A stretch of 64,000 nt of DNA from Schaalia sp. JY-X169 (GTDB lineage Bacteria; Actinomycetota; Actinomycetes; Actinomycetales; Actinomycetaceae), in assembly GCF_014069575.1 (NCBI RefSeq), contig NZ_CP059675.1:62001-126000 (forward strand). The letters are read 5' to 3'. Below the pieces are notes generated by a model. The model was not told the origin of the DNA. It worked only from the letters and a program-made list of their open reading frames with translations, and did not search any database. Below are positions 25,398-33,861 of the stretch, piece after piece. The position numbers and the translations under genes were made by a program. The first letter of the stretch is position 1. Each line of letters begins with the position of its first letter.

Positions 25398-26951
25398 GCG
25401 ATAGTCGCTCTCAATAAGCATGAGTAACTCACCAAAGATCTTCGACAAGTTACCTCGGTTGATTTCGTCAATGATGAAGAAGAAGTCCAGGCTCGGGTTG
25501 TTCTCAGCCTTCTTGCAGAACTCGTAGAAGATCCCGCGCCTAAGTTCAAACCCTTGATCAGTGGGTTTGTACCCCATCATGAAATCTTCGTAGGAGTAGT
25601 TTTGGTGGAACTGAATGAACGCGACACGGTCGGCGTCCCGTTGACCCATGATGGACCATGCTAGGCGTTGTGCTGCGAAAGTCTTCCCTACCCCCGGCGC
25701 CCCTTGGAGTATCAGATTCTTCTTGCGGCGCAGTACGTTCACAAGGCGGTCATAGTCGGATTCGGACATGTAGACCTCAGACAAGAACTCTTCTTTGGTG
25801 TAAGGGTCATTCTGTTTTGGTGAGACTAGGGGATTAGATTCGCGAACGAGGTCGAGGATGGTTTCATACTCAGCTTTGGTGAGTTTGAAGAGACTTCCGC
25901 GCATGTTTGTAGCCAGGGCCTGCATGTCAGCAAGCTCGGGAGTGCCACTGATAATCGAGTAGTCGATGGGAGTGACAAGACCCTCTGTCTTTTCGAACCA
26001 CAGGTGCTCCCCGTCGTGCTTGGCGCCTATGCGACCAAGAGCCACAACCTGCTTGACGGGGTGTGACTCGTATCCGACCACCAGGTCGCCCTCGTCCGCA
26101 TCCAAGAAGTTCTGGTAGATGTTGCGTTTTCGTCCGTTATCGTTGACCAACGACCATCCTTCGAGTTCCCCAACGTCAAGGTTCGCGAATCTGAACTTCT
26201 GATGTGGTGAGGCAACTAGCCACCAGTAGTTCGGCTCCTCTACTTCTGTGTCAGCCTCAGTGTTGGTGTCAGTGGTCTCGCCAGAGCTACGGCTGATGTA
26301 GAAGGCAATGTCTATCGTTAACGTCTTCAGGGCTGGGTCCGGGTAGCAGTCGCCGGCCAGTTGAGAATCCAGCAGATTCCGCAGTTCCGGGTCTGCTTGG
26401 GCAGCGGTGCAGATGGCTCCATACATTGTGAAGTGGTCGCGCACGTTGTTGGCGTAGTCGCCCTTCTTGAAGCGGTAGCCAAGCGCTAGCTTGTTCGAAA
26501 CGGCGCGGCACTCGCCCCACTTATATATGTAGTACTTGTCCGGATACCTCAACCAGAGGTATGTGCTGATGGTGTTCTCATCTTGGAAGTGCATGCGGGA
26601 TCCGTCAGACTCCAAGAACGAATCCGAAGCATTCTTGAACGCTTCCATACGTTCATGCAGATCTGCTGACTCATCGAACAGGGCGGCAAACATAGCCCGC
26701 ACGCGTTCAGGATCAGATCGTGAGAATCGTTCAATCATGAATCGGGGGAAACTGCCCGCAGAGGCAAGCAAATTGCCGGTCTTCTCCAGTGATCTCTTGA
26801 GCATCGCCGGGAAGTCTTCAGCGTCTAGCTCCCAATTGTCCTGAAAGTGTTTGACCGCCTGCCATTTGTACTTCTCTTCAGGCCAAGTCTTGTCGACGAA
26901 GTCCCGTTTGTAGTCATCCAGTGCTGTTTGAAGCGTTAAACGGTCGGCCAC
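25398..26951 (-). pseudogene. mcrB: mcrB, 5' part, EVE-domain McrB truncated by the IS30 element
   Basis: 518 native codons. Residues 1-190 form a family-specific N-terminal domain. Residues about 240-360 look like an EVE/YTH-like modified-base reader (NYWWLVASPHQKF, then GDLVVGYESHP). The McrB-type AAA+ GTPase follows, with Walker A GAPGVGKT at 417-424 and FFFIIDEINRGN near 490-501. The reading frame ends three codons into the insertion. The start is GTG 26951 with AAGGG seven bases upstream. The intact protein would be about 665 residues. The truncated product keeps the reader and nucleotide site but lacks the sensor and arginine finger. Confidence 0.88.
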
Positions 26952-27080
26952 GCCATTTCCCTTTCGATCTACTTGGGGCCGTGCGCTCTCAACTTTGAAG
27001 GCTAGCGATCCCACGGTATCGATTGTCCCGCATTCGCGCGAGCTGCGCCGAAGGAATGTGGGTTGCTGCCTACCCAAATA

Positions 27081-27335
27081 TCAGACCGTCCCTGTCGGCT
27101 CGCGCCGCACACGACGCTGTGTGCCCACACGCACTTTCGGCGGATTGAACTGTCCAAGCCCAAGGACATCAAGCACAGATTCTCGGTGCAGAAACGCCCC
27201 TTTTCCGGCAAGAGCAACGGCGACAGTCGGCTCAGTGAACCGGGTTGTCGGCGCGTTGCGGTGTGTGTACACGCCATGTCCGAGGGCGTGGAGCGCACCA
27301 TCCGTCCTCGAAGGCAACCCGAGGACACTTTCTGA
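27081..27335 (-). pseudogene. Remnant of an AbiEi-type antitoxin / HTH regulator
   Basis: About 85 codons resembling the middle of AbiEi-family antitoxin proteins: LHALGHGVYTHR, then AVALAGKGAFLHRESVLDVL, then LGQFNPPKVRVGTQRRVRR. In intact members this passage is followed by another 80 or more residues and a toxin gene (AbiEii), neither of which is seen. The frame ends at 27081. No start codon with a ribosome binding site precedes it. The rest of the 466-bp gap between mcrB and the small membrane protein (26952-27417) shows nothing else. The family call is from residue-pattern recognition, so it is moderate. Confidence 0.5.
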
Positions 27336-27417
27336 TGCGCAGGTGGTACTGATTCCTGGAACCGGTGCCGGGTAGGGGCTTCCTCCACGCCGAGGGATCC
27401 GGCCGATGCCGACCTCT

Positions 27418-27660
27418 TTACTGGTGTTCTTCGCTGTTTTGCTGCCGGTACTTCTCAGCCAGTTCGTCAGTGTCTTTTTGGTCGCCCTGCTTCTTTCGAT
27501 ACCAAGCTGCACCCGCTAGGGCCAGAGCGACGGCGATTACTAGAAGGGGACCGATTATGACGTCGTCGGGAGTCGAATACCAGTAGAAACCCCCAATGAG
27601 GAACACCACCAACGCGGCGATGTCGAAGTTTCTTGCCACTGGGTCTTTGCTTTTGTTCAT
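27418..27660 (-). CDS. Small membrane protein of unknown function
   Basis: An 80-residue protein with two hydrophobic helices (AALVVFLIGGFYWY and IGPLLVIAVALALAGAAWY) and a charged Gln/Glu/Lys C-terminal tail (YRKKQGDQKDTDELAEKYRQQ). The ATG is only two bases after the stop of the upstream frameshifted gene, so it was probably translated by coupling to it. I do not recognise the family. Confidence 0.55.
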   Translation of the reverse strand: MNKSKDPVARNFDIAALVVFLIGGFYWYSTPDDVIIGPLLVIAVALALAGAAWYRKKQGDQKDTDELAEKYRQQNSEEHQ

Positions 27661-27662
27661 GG

Positions 27663-28063
27663 TTATGCCGCCGTTCGTTCAGTGATTTTGGCCAAGGAGG
27701 TGGGATCGGCCGCGCTCACAACCTGCACCAGTCCGTTCATGTAGCGCCGGTAGCTGCCGTAACCATCCATGGTCTTGGGGCCTATGGGGATGAAAAGAAA
27801 TGTATCCACGCTGGTGTTGTACTCAACAATGTAGGTAGACAGCTCGGTCCCCCAATCGTTAGGCTTCGCTGTCACCAAGAAATGTAATATGACGTTCCCG
27901 AACGGTGCCTTCACTACGACGCTGAAGCCGTCAGAGTAGAGGTCAGATAAGTGACCTCTCTTTGAGAGTCCACGACCTCTTTGGCGATGTTGAGTGCTTG
28001 TTCTGGACTGAGGCTGGTTTGGATGACCACCGCAGAATTATGATATTTGTGCTCTTTTGCCAT
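27663..28063 (-). pseudogene. Small gene of unknown function interrupted by a frameshift
   Basis: ATG 28063 opens a frame (MAKEHKYHNSAVVIQTSLSP, then EQALNIAKEVVDSQREV) that soon runs into TAG. The continuing protein is in another frame: LSDLYSDGFSVVVKAPFGNV, then TAKPNDWGTELSTYIVEYNT and GPKTMDGYGSYRRYMNGLV, ending at 27663. A single-base change near 27950 (after GAGGTCAC) would join both into one protein of about 133 residues. AGGAG precedes ATG 28063 by only two bases. I do not know the family; the two parts look like one small globular protein. A sequencing error cannot be excluded. Confidence 0.5.
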
Positions 28064-28102
28064 GACTCCTGCTCTTCACCGAGTGGTACTGGGCAACTAT
28101 GT

Positions 28103-28180
28103 TCGAATGTGACGCACTTCAATGCTAGGTAGCGTGAGGTGCTACCAGCGGCAGTCTGTGATACCAGAAATAGGGCAAAA
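28103..28180. repeat. Upstream-region repeat, copy A
   Basis: 78 bp upstream of the frameshifted small gene that match 28761-28839 with a one-base gap. The shared core is CTTCAATGCTAGG (28117-28129), preceded by a conserved TCGA and followed by GCGGCA and CCAGAA...GG.CAAAA. The match covers a noncoding stretch ahead of a start codon in both places. Confidence 0.55.
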
Positions 28181-28238
28181 CACCAGGGTTCTGCTCTTTG
28201 CATTACTGGTGCCCGCAACGCAGATCTGCTCCTTGAGC

Positions 28239-28712
28239 TCACCCACCGGTGCCAGTGAAGAACATGGCACCCACGCTGGGACAATTTGTGGCAGTGTAGG
28301 CATCAACTCGTTCTACGGCGCCTGAGTTACTGGCTGCTTCCATGAAGGCTGAGGCCAGTCCCCCAAGTGGGTCGTTGATCATTTCTTTGGCGGTTTCCAG
28401 TTGTCCGTCCCAGAAGTCACGTACTGCTTCCACATCTGACTGGATGTCAGAAGGGGCAACCTTGGCGGCCTCGTCCCACATTTGGCTGATCTCCCCAAAA
28501 GCACCGACAGCACCTGTGAGGCTGGCAAGAAAGTCGTCAGTTGTATTAACTTCATTCATTGCTGACAGGTAACGGTCCTTGTGTGTGGAGAGCACATCAC
28601 AGTAGGCCTCTACGGAACGGCCGGACGAACAGGCGGACAATGTTGAAAGGCTCAGAGCGGGCACCAGTGCGATACCCGCTCCGCGACCAATGCGGCGTTT
28701 AGTAGAAGCCAT
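28239..28712 (-). CDS. Predicted lipoprotein of unknown function
   Basis: A 157-residue secreted protein. The N-terminus (KRRIGRGAGIALVPALSLST) is a signal peptide ending in the lipobox LSAC, so the mature protein should be lipid-anchored at the Cys. The mature part is acidic and mostly helical: YCDVLSTHKDRYLSAM, then a segment WDEAAKVAPSDIQSDVEAVRD that is common in actinobacterial lipoproteins of unknown role, and a final TATNCPSVG cysteine. ATG 28712 has AGG seven bases upstream. The upstream region shares a repeat with the neighbouring frameshifted gene. Confidence 0.75.
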   Translation of the reverse strand: MASTKRRIGRGAGIALVPALSLSTLSACSSGRSVEAYCDVLSTHKDRYLSAMNEVNTTDDFLASLTGAVGAFGEISQMWDEAAKVAPSDIQSDVEAVRDFWDGQLETAKEMINDPLGGLASAFMEAASNSGAVERVDAYTATNCPSVGAMFFTGTGG

Positions 28713-28760
28713 CACGATACCTAATCTCCTCTTTGAGCGGTTACGTTTTTGGTGGGGCCA

Positions 28761-28839
28761 TCGAGTGCAGCCCGCTTCAATGCTAGGCACGTAAGCCGCG
28801 CGGGAGGCGGCAAGTGGTTGTCCCAGAAGTCGGACAAAA
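28761..28839. repeat. Upstream-region repeat, copy B
   Basis: The partner of the repeat at 28103-28180, here about 50 bp upstream of the lipoprotein start. CTTCAATGCTAGG is at 28775-28787. The remaining gap to the LacI gene (28840-29144) holds no gene I can support. Confidence 0.55.
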
Positions 28840-29144
28840 TTGGGGATCTGGGTCGGGACCAGAGGGGAGGTCTGAGGGGGCGATTGCTGCGGAACGTAAA
28901 GCTGCACGGTTTCCAATCGTCCGTTGCTATCAGGGGAGCCTGTGGTCTTCGATCGCACTCGGCGTCAACTATGCCTGGTCTGCCGAAGTTGCGTTGCACG
29001 CAGATGCTGGACTTCACAGGGTCGTGAGACGTACTCAGTGAATGTCGCGCCACCGCGATCACTTCACAGTGAAAATTCGACTCCGACATCCGGTCTGTGA
29101 AAGAGAGTTCTCTACGGATGCTGTGGAGAAGCGCATGCTAATCG

Positions 29145-30173
29145 TCAGTCAACACCTTGCGGAGTCTGCGGCGCAGGTATTTCTCCGGAGCCTCTGGCAA
29201 TGAGGTGGGTCGGCACGACGATCGACTCACCGGGGGAGCGAGGGCCGTTGGTCTGGATCATCTCCAATACAAGCCTTGCCGCGCGCTGCCCAATCGTTGT
29301 GGGATCCTGCGCGATGGCGGTTAGTCCAGGATCTAGTTCCGCAGCCAACTCAATGTCATCGAAGCTTACGAGAGCCACCCGATGCTGCTTCCCAGCGGCT
29401 CGGAGCGCACGAAGAATTCCGATCGACACAGCGTTCCGACCACCAATGAATGCCGTTGGTGGTGAGGCTACCGTGAGCAAGTGTGATGTGATGGCGGTTG
29501 CTTCTTCCATAGTTGAGGCATCGAGGCGTTCGAAAGCTTCGTCGGGGGATATTTTGCACTCCACGAGGCCAGCTCGAAACCCGTCACGCCGGGCCTCCAT
29601 GGGAGCTGACCGTTCGTCTCCCAGGAACGCGATATGTTTGTGTCCAAAGCTGGAAAGATGCAGCACGGCACCCTTTATCGCCTCGAAGTTGTCGGAGATG
29701 ACGAAGGGGACGTCCACGCCCGCGGAAGGCCGGTCGACCAGAACTACAGGGAAACCTCGCTCCACCAACGCTGAGAGGTAACCTTGGTCCCCTGGAGGGG
29801 GAGCGACAATCAGGCCGTCGACCCGAAATCGCTGCATTACTTCCGTAAGTTGCCTAGTCAGGCTGGTATCGTCGTCGTTGCTGGCCATTAGGACAAGCGA
29901 ACCAGACTGACGCAGAAAGTCCTCGACCGCCCTCTGCATCTCCGCGGAAAATGGGTTCGAAACATCGCGGAGGATGAGTCCCAGTGTGTATCCCGGGGCC
30001 GACGGTGCCCTCAGCCGTGAGGCAGATGCGTTCCGGACGTACCCGAGCTCGGCGATGGAGAGAAGGACTCGATCCCGCATCTCCGCATTTACTTGAGCAT
30101 TACCGTTCACTACGCGAGAGACCGTCATGGGGCTCACACCGGCCAGCCTAGCCACGTCCTTAACCGTTACCAT
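29145..30173 (-). CDS. LacI-family transcriptional regulator of the sugar uptake locus
   Basis: A 342-residue LacI/GalR regulator. The helix-turn-helix VKDVARLAGVSPMTVSRVVNG is at the N-terminus with the hinge helix YVRNASASRLR, followed by a periplasmic-binding-protein-like sugar domain (YTLGLILRDVSNPFSAEM through FDDIELAAELDPGLTAIAQD). It is divergent from an ABC sugar importer and a perfect palindrome lies in front of that operon, so it very probably represses it until a sugar is bound. The ATG follows TAGCAT by six bases, indicating a leaderless mRNA. Confidence 0.93.
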   Translation of the reverse strand: MVTVKDVARLAGVSPMTVSRVVNGNAQVNAEMRDRVLLSIAELGYVRNASASRLRAPSAPGYTLGLILRDVSNPFSAEMQRAVEDFLRQSGSLVLMASNDDDTSLTRQLTEVMQRFRVDGLIVAPPPGDQGYLSALVERGFPVVLVDRPSAGVDVPFVISDNFEAIKGAVLHLSSFGHKHIAFLGDERSAPMEARRDGFRAGLVECKISPDEAFERLDASTMEEATAITSHLLTVASPPTAFIGGRNAVSIGILRALRAAGKQHRVALVSFDDIELAAELDPGLTAIAQDPTTIGQRAARLVLEMIQTNGPRSPGESIVVPTHLIARGSGEIPAPQTPQGVD

Positions 30174-30179
30174 AATGCA

Positions 30180-30185
30180 ATGCTA
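30180..30185 (-). promoter_or_regulatory. -10 box of a leaderless promoter for the lacI-type gene
   Basis: On the minus strand TAGCAT is followed by TGCATT and then ATG at 30173, the same six-base spacing seen at other leaderless starts here. The rest of the gap up to the operator (30186-30582) holds no gene I can support. Confidence 0.5.
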
Positions 30186-30582
30186 CAGAGAATGCGGCGT
30201 GTCAGAGACCAGGTGGGTCAGCAAAACACGAGCAGTGGGCGCAGTGGGTTCCGGACGTCAGAAAGTTAAAGTCGCTCAAGGACAGGCTCTACAGCTCCAG
30301 CTCTGATGACACTACAAGGTATGAATGATTGAGTGAATCGCGAGGTCAGAGGTTATTTCCCGGAAGAACGCCACGCCTCCTGCTACGGACAAGGCGGAGC
30401 CATCCTAATCTCCACAGACGGTCTCCCTACCATGAAGTCGCACAGGAAAGCACCGCTCTGCGAGTGTACAAGCGAGCGAGTCCTGTCTGAGTGTTCGCGG
30501 CCCTCTAGGAAGAAAGACAACGAGAGCGCTACATCGCAATTAATGGGAACAAGTGAGAGGAGATTGTAGGAGAGGCTGCGCT

Positions 30583-30624
30583 GAGGTAACGTTACCTCTG
30601 ACGCCGGTTAGGTCGTCGTATAAG
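30583..30624 (+). promoter_or_regulatory. LacI-type operator and promoter of the sugar operon
   Basis: GAGGTAACGTTACCTC (30583-30598) is a perfect 16-bp palindrome with the central CG typical of LacI/GalR sites. It abuts a possible -35 (TCTGAC, 30597-30602) with a 16-base spacer to a -10 box TATAAG (30619-30624), so binding should block RNA polymerase. Confidence 0.75.
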
Positions 30625-30639
30625 ACGAGAGGAACCACA

Positions 30640-31968
30640 ATGAAGTCGGTTAGGTTTTCGGGACTACTAGCAGGAGGAGTCACAGTCGCGCTCATGCTCA
30701 GCGCGTGCGGAGGGTCCAGTGGTAGCGGTGGTGACGAGACTCCAGCATCGGGAGGAGCAGTGGATGGTGCAGGACTGAGCGGGAAGTGCTCCATACTGCA
30801 ATATGAGACCACTACGACGGCGCAGTACCGCGGCTGGCAGAAGGGCTTGGATGAGTTCAAGTCCGAGAATCCTGATCTAGACGTGGAATGGGCAACGACG
30901 AACTTTGAAGCATTTAGGTCGAACGCAAAGATTCTGTTGTCAGGTGGAGACGTGCCTGATGTGGTCCTAGTGAACACAGGTAACGCGGATGCGGGGCAGT
31001 TAGCTGCTCAGGGCTTACTCGACCCGCTAACGGAATTTGTCGAAGAGGAAGGCTGGGATGATGACGTAAAGGGTGCTGTAGCATCTCTCGCCATCTATGA
31101 CGCTGAAGGTCGCGCAGGATCTGGCGAATGGTATGGCGTTCCCTCTACTGCTTCTTACTTCACTTTCTACTACAACAAGGATCTTCTTGCAGAGCACGGT
31201 GTCACGGAGATGCCAACAACCATGGCCGAGTTGGAGGATGTCTTTGATGGTCTAGTTGCTGACGGTGTCACACCGATTTCATCCAATGCGGGCGAACACG
31301 CTGTGCTCCAGACATGGTGGCAGCTGATCTCGGGTGTAGCTGACCGTGAAGAGATTGACAATTTCATCCTGGTTCAGGGGCCCGTGGATGTTGAGACGGG
31401 CGCATTTCTCGAGGGAACCGACATCTTGGCAGACTGGAATGACAAGGGATACCTGGGGACCCAGTTGAACGGTCTGAAAGGTGACGACATGGAACGTGCA
31501 TTCATCGCGGGTGAGATGCCATTCATGGCGAATGGTACTTGGTCGTTCAACCGTGTCAACGAGGAAGCACAGTTTGATTGGGGATTGATGCTCTTCCCGG
31601 AGCAAAACCTGAACGCTGGTACCTCCGGCCACCTGTGGGCCATTCCCACCGACGCAAAAAACAAGGAGTGCGGTCGTGCATGGATTCAGAAGACCATGAG
31701 TCCCACGGTTCAGAATGAAATTGGTCAGTTGGGCGGACTGCCCGTCCTAGGGGATCCTGCCGCAATCACAGACGAACGTATGAAGGAGATGAATGAGATA
31801 TTCATCGAGCTAAGAGATGGAGACAAACTCTCATTTTATCCAGATTACCCGGTTCCTGGCTTGCTTGACGTGCAGATGAACGGCTTGCAGTCCTTGACCT
31901 CCGGGTCCATAACCGCAGAAGAGTTCCTGAAGAACATGCAGGAATTCTATGAGGCCGGAACTCGGTGA
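30640..31968 (+). CDS. ABC sugar transporter, solute-binding lipoprotein
   Basis: A 442-residue family 1 extracellular solute-binding protein. The signal peptide ends in LMLSACGG, a lipobox, so the protein is anchored outside the membrane. The mature part has the typical features EFKSENPDLDVEWATTNFEA and YYNKDLLAEHGVTEMPTTMAEL. ATG 30640 is preceded by GAGG at seven bases. It is the first gene of the operon, followed by two permeases and a GH172 enzyme. The sugar is probably an oligosaccharide that the GH172 enzyme acts on, but this is inferred from context. Confidence 0.93.
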   Translation: MKSVRFSGLLAGGVTVALMLSACGGSSGSGGDETPASGGAVDGAGLSGKCSILQYETTTTAQYRGWQKGLDEFKSENPDLDVEWATTNFEAFRSNAKILLSGGDVPDVVLVNTGNADAGQLAAQGLLDPLTEFVEEEGWDDDVKGAVASLAIYDAEGRAGSGEWYGVPSTASYFTFYYNKDLLAEHGVTEMPTTMAELEDVFDGLVADGVTPISSNAGEHAVLQTWWQLISGVADREEIDNFILVQGPVDVETGAFLEGTDILADWNDKGYLGTQLNGLKGDDMERAFIAGEMPFMANGTWSFNRVNEEAQFDWGLMLFPEQNLNAGTSGHLWAIPTDAKNKECGRAWIQKTMSPTVQNEIGQLGGLPVLGDPAAITDERMKEMNEIFIELRDGDKLSFYPDYPVPGLLDVQMNGLQSLTSGSITAEEFLKNMQEFYEAGTR

Positions 31969-32029
31969 TTCGCTGACGGTGGTGGCACAAGTGGTGTCAC
32001 CACCGTCATTCTCTGATATGAGGACAACC

Positions 32030-32932
32030 ATGAAAAACACACGTACTGGCCAAAAAGGCTACTGGTGGTTTATTGTGCCGTTGGCAGTCGGTTTCATCAC
32101 TATCGTTGCCGCGCCACTAGTCATGAACACATTCTTTTCCTTCCATTCTTGGAAGGGAGGACGCTCCGAAATGGAGTGGGTGGGGCTCGCGAACTACGCA
32201 GAGCTGATGCGGGACTCTCTCTTCTGGAGTTCGTTTGTCAATGTCGGCTACATGATTGTGGCCATTGCAGTCATACCGACGATTATCGGTCTAGTGTTGG
32301 CCGCCACTCTCTTCGACTTCCTGGGTCGAAAGTTCGGGAGCGGTGTCGCTTCCTTCCTGAGGGCCACCTACTATGTCCCACAGATTCTTCCGGTGGCCGT
32401 TGCTGGCGTGCTCTGGAGTTGGATTCTGGCAACACGGGATGGTGCACTCAATACCATTCTGCGGAGCCTGGGTGTCGCTTCTGTCCCGGATTGGCTTGGA
32501 GACAGCAGCATTGCACTGTACTCCATCATGCTCATGATGATTTGGATTCAAATCGGCTATCCGGTTGTTATCTTCATGTCAGCACTGCAGCGTATCGATC
32601 CATCCCTTTATGAGGCCGCTGAGCTCGACGGTGCAAGTTGGTGGAAACGTTTCCGCCACATCACGGTGCCACACATTCGAGCGGATATTTTCGTCGTTGT
32701 CCTGACGGCCACTATCGGAGCAATGAAGCTATTCGCGCCCGTGATGGTTCTGACACGAGGTGGGCCAGAGTTTTCTACGTACGTGCCTTCATTCTTCTCT
32801 TACAGAAATTTCTTTGAACTATCACGAGTTGGCTACGGCTCTGCGTCTGCCACGGTCCTCGCCCTCACAATCTGCGTTGTAGCAGGTGGGCTCGTCTTCT
32901 GGCAGACCCGAGCAGTGGATGAAGGAGCATAG
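32030..32932 (+). CDS. ABC sugar transporter permease, MalF-like
   Basis: A 300-residue inner-membrane permease with six predicted helices. The EAA loop that docks the ATPase is visible as RIDPSLYEAAELDGASWWKR. ATG 32030 has GAGG six bases upstream. It lies between the binding protein and the second permease, 2 bp from the latter. No ATP-binding subunit is encoded in the locus, so a shared ATPase such as an MsmK/MalK-type protein elsewhere is expected. Confidence 0.92.
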   Translation: MKNTRTGQKGYWWFIVPLAVGFITIVAAPLVMNTFFSFHSWKGGRSEMEWVGLANYAELMRDSLFWSSFVNVGYMIVAIAVIPTIIGLVLAATLFDFLGRKFGSGVASFLRATYYVPQILPVAVAGVLWSWILATRDGALNTILRSLGVASVPDWLGDSSIALYSIMLMMIWIQIGYPVVIFMSALQRIDPSLYEAAELDGASWWKRFRHITVPHIRADIFVVVLTATIGAMKLFAPVMVLTRGGPEFSTYVPSFFSYRNFFELSRVGYGSASATVLALTICVVAGGLVFWQTRAVDEGA

Positions 32933-32934
32933 CA

Positions 32935-33807
32935 ATGAATGGTCAGGTTCGTACCGTCGCCCCTCGGCGATCGGAATTTCAATTCGGCAATGTAGTAACC
33001 AAATGGACCGTCCTGGTTGTTGCGCTTCTGATCGCCGTACTGATGATTGCACCGCTCTATTTGGTAGTAATCAATGCCTTCAAGACAGGTACTGACTACT
33101 CAATTAACGGACCTCTGGCACTTCCAGAGCAGTGGACACTGAGCGCGTTTGGTCGATACCTCGGCACCGTTCCCTTTTGGCGACTTCTCTGGAACTCTGT
33201 TTTGATATCGACGCTGGTGGCAATCCTGGGCACGCTTCTGTCCTTGGTCACGTCGTATGCGATTGGGATTGGGCGAGTTCGCGGACGAATGACGGTTGTC
33301 TTCATATTGTTGATTGCCACGATGCTTCCTCAAGAAGCACTGCTTTACCCATTGTTTTATGGAGCGCAGGCGACAGGGCTTCACAACTCGGTGTGGTCGG
33401 TTGTCATCATTTTCACCGTTCTCCAAGCCGCATTCGGAACGTACCTTCTCTCCTCCGCGATGTCTTCGTTTCCACGTGAAGTTCTGGAAGCAGCAATGGT
33501 CGACGGTGCCGGAAAGTGGAGAACTTTGTGGAGTGTTGTCTTTCCGATAATGCGGCCGACTCTATCCGTTCTTGTTGTTTTCTTCTTTGTCTGGACGTGG
33601 AACGAGTTCCTGATTCCTATGGTCATGCTGACCGGCCCGGGGTCGCAAACGCTTCCGATTGCCCTGGCTAACATTAAGGGCCAAAACACTCTGGATGTCA
33701 CCCAACTGGCGGCAGCTTCACTACTATCGCTGCTACCAACCCTCATCTTCTTCCTTATCTTCCAGAGGACGCTCACGCGTGGGATCACTGCTGGATCATC
33801 GAAGTAG
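32935..33807 (+). CDS. ABC sugar transporter permease, MalG-like
   Basis: A 290-residue permease partnering the preceding one. The EAA motif is SSFPREVLEAAMVDGAGKWR, and the C-terminal TLTRGITAGSSK end is characteristic of MalG-type subunits. It starts 2 bp after the first permease with GAAGGAG overlapping the end of that gene, so the two are translated together. Confidence 0.92.
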   Translation: MNGQVRTVAPRRSEFQFGNVVTKWTVLVVALLIAVLMIAPLYLVVINAFKTGTDYSINGPLALPEQWTLSAFGRYLGTVPFWRLLWNSVLISTLVAILGTLLSLVTSYAIGIGRVRGRMTVVFILLIATMLPQEALLYPLFYGAQATGLHNSVWSVVIIFTVLQAAFGTYLLSSAMSSFPREVLEAAMVDGAGKWRTLWSVVFPIMRPTLSVLVVFFFVWTWNEFLIPMVMLTGPGSQTLPIALANIKGQNTLDVTQLAAASLLSLLPTLIFFLIFQRTLTRGITAGSSK

Positions 33808-33861
33808 TGGATGCAAGAACTCAAGTCGAAAAGAACCAACCAGAGAGTGGAGACATATCTT

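Noticed and set aside
30333-30569. Plus-strand reading frame of 78 codons between the lacI-type gene and the sugar operon
   Set aside because: No ribosome binding site, no recognisable domain, and it runs close to the operator region. Composition is not convincingly coding.
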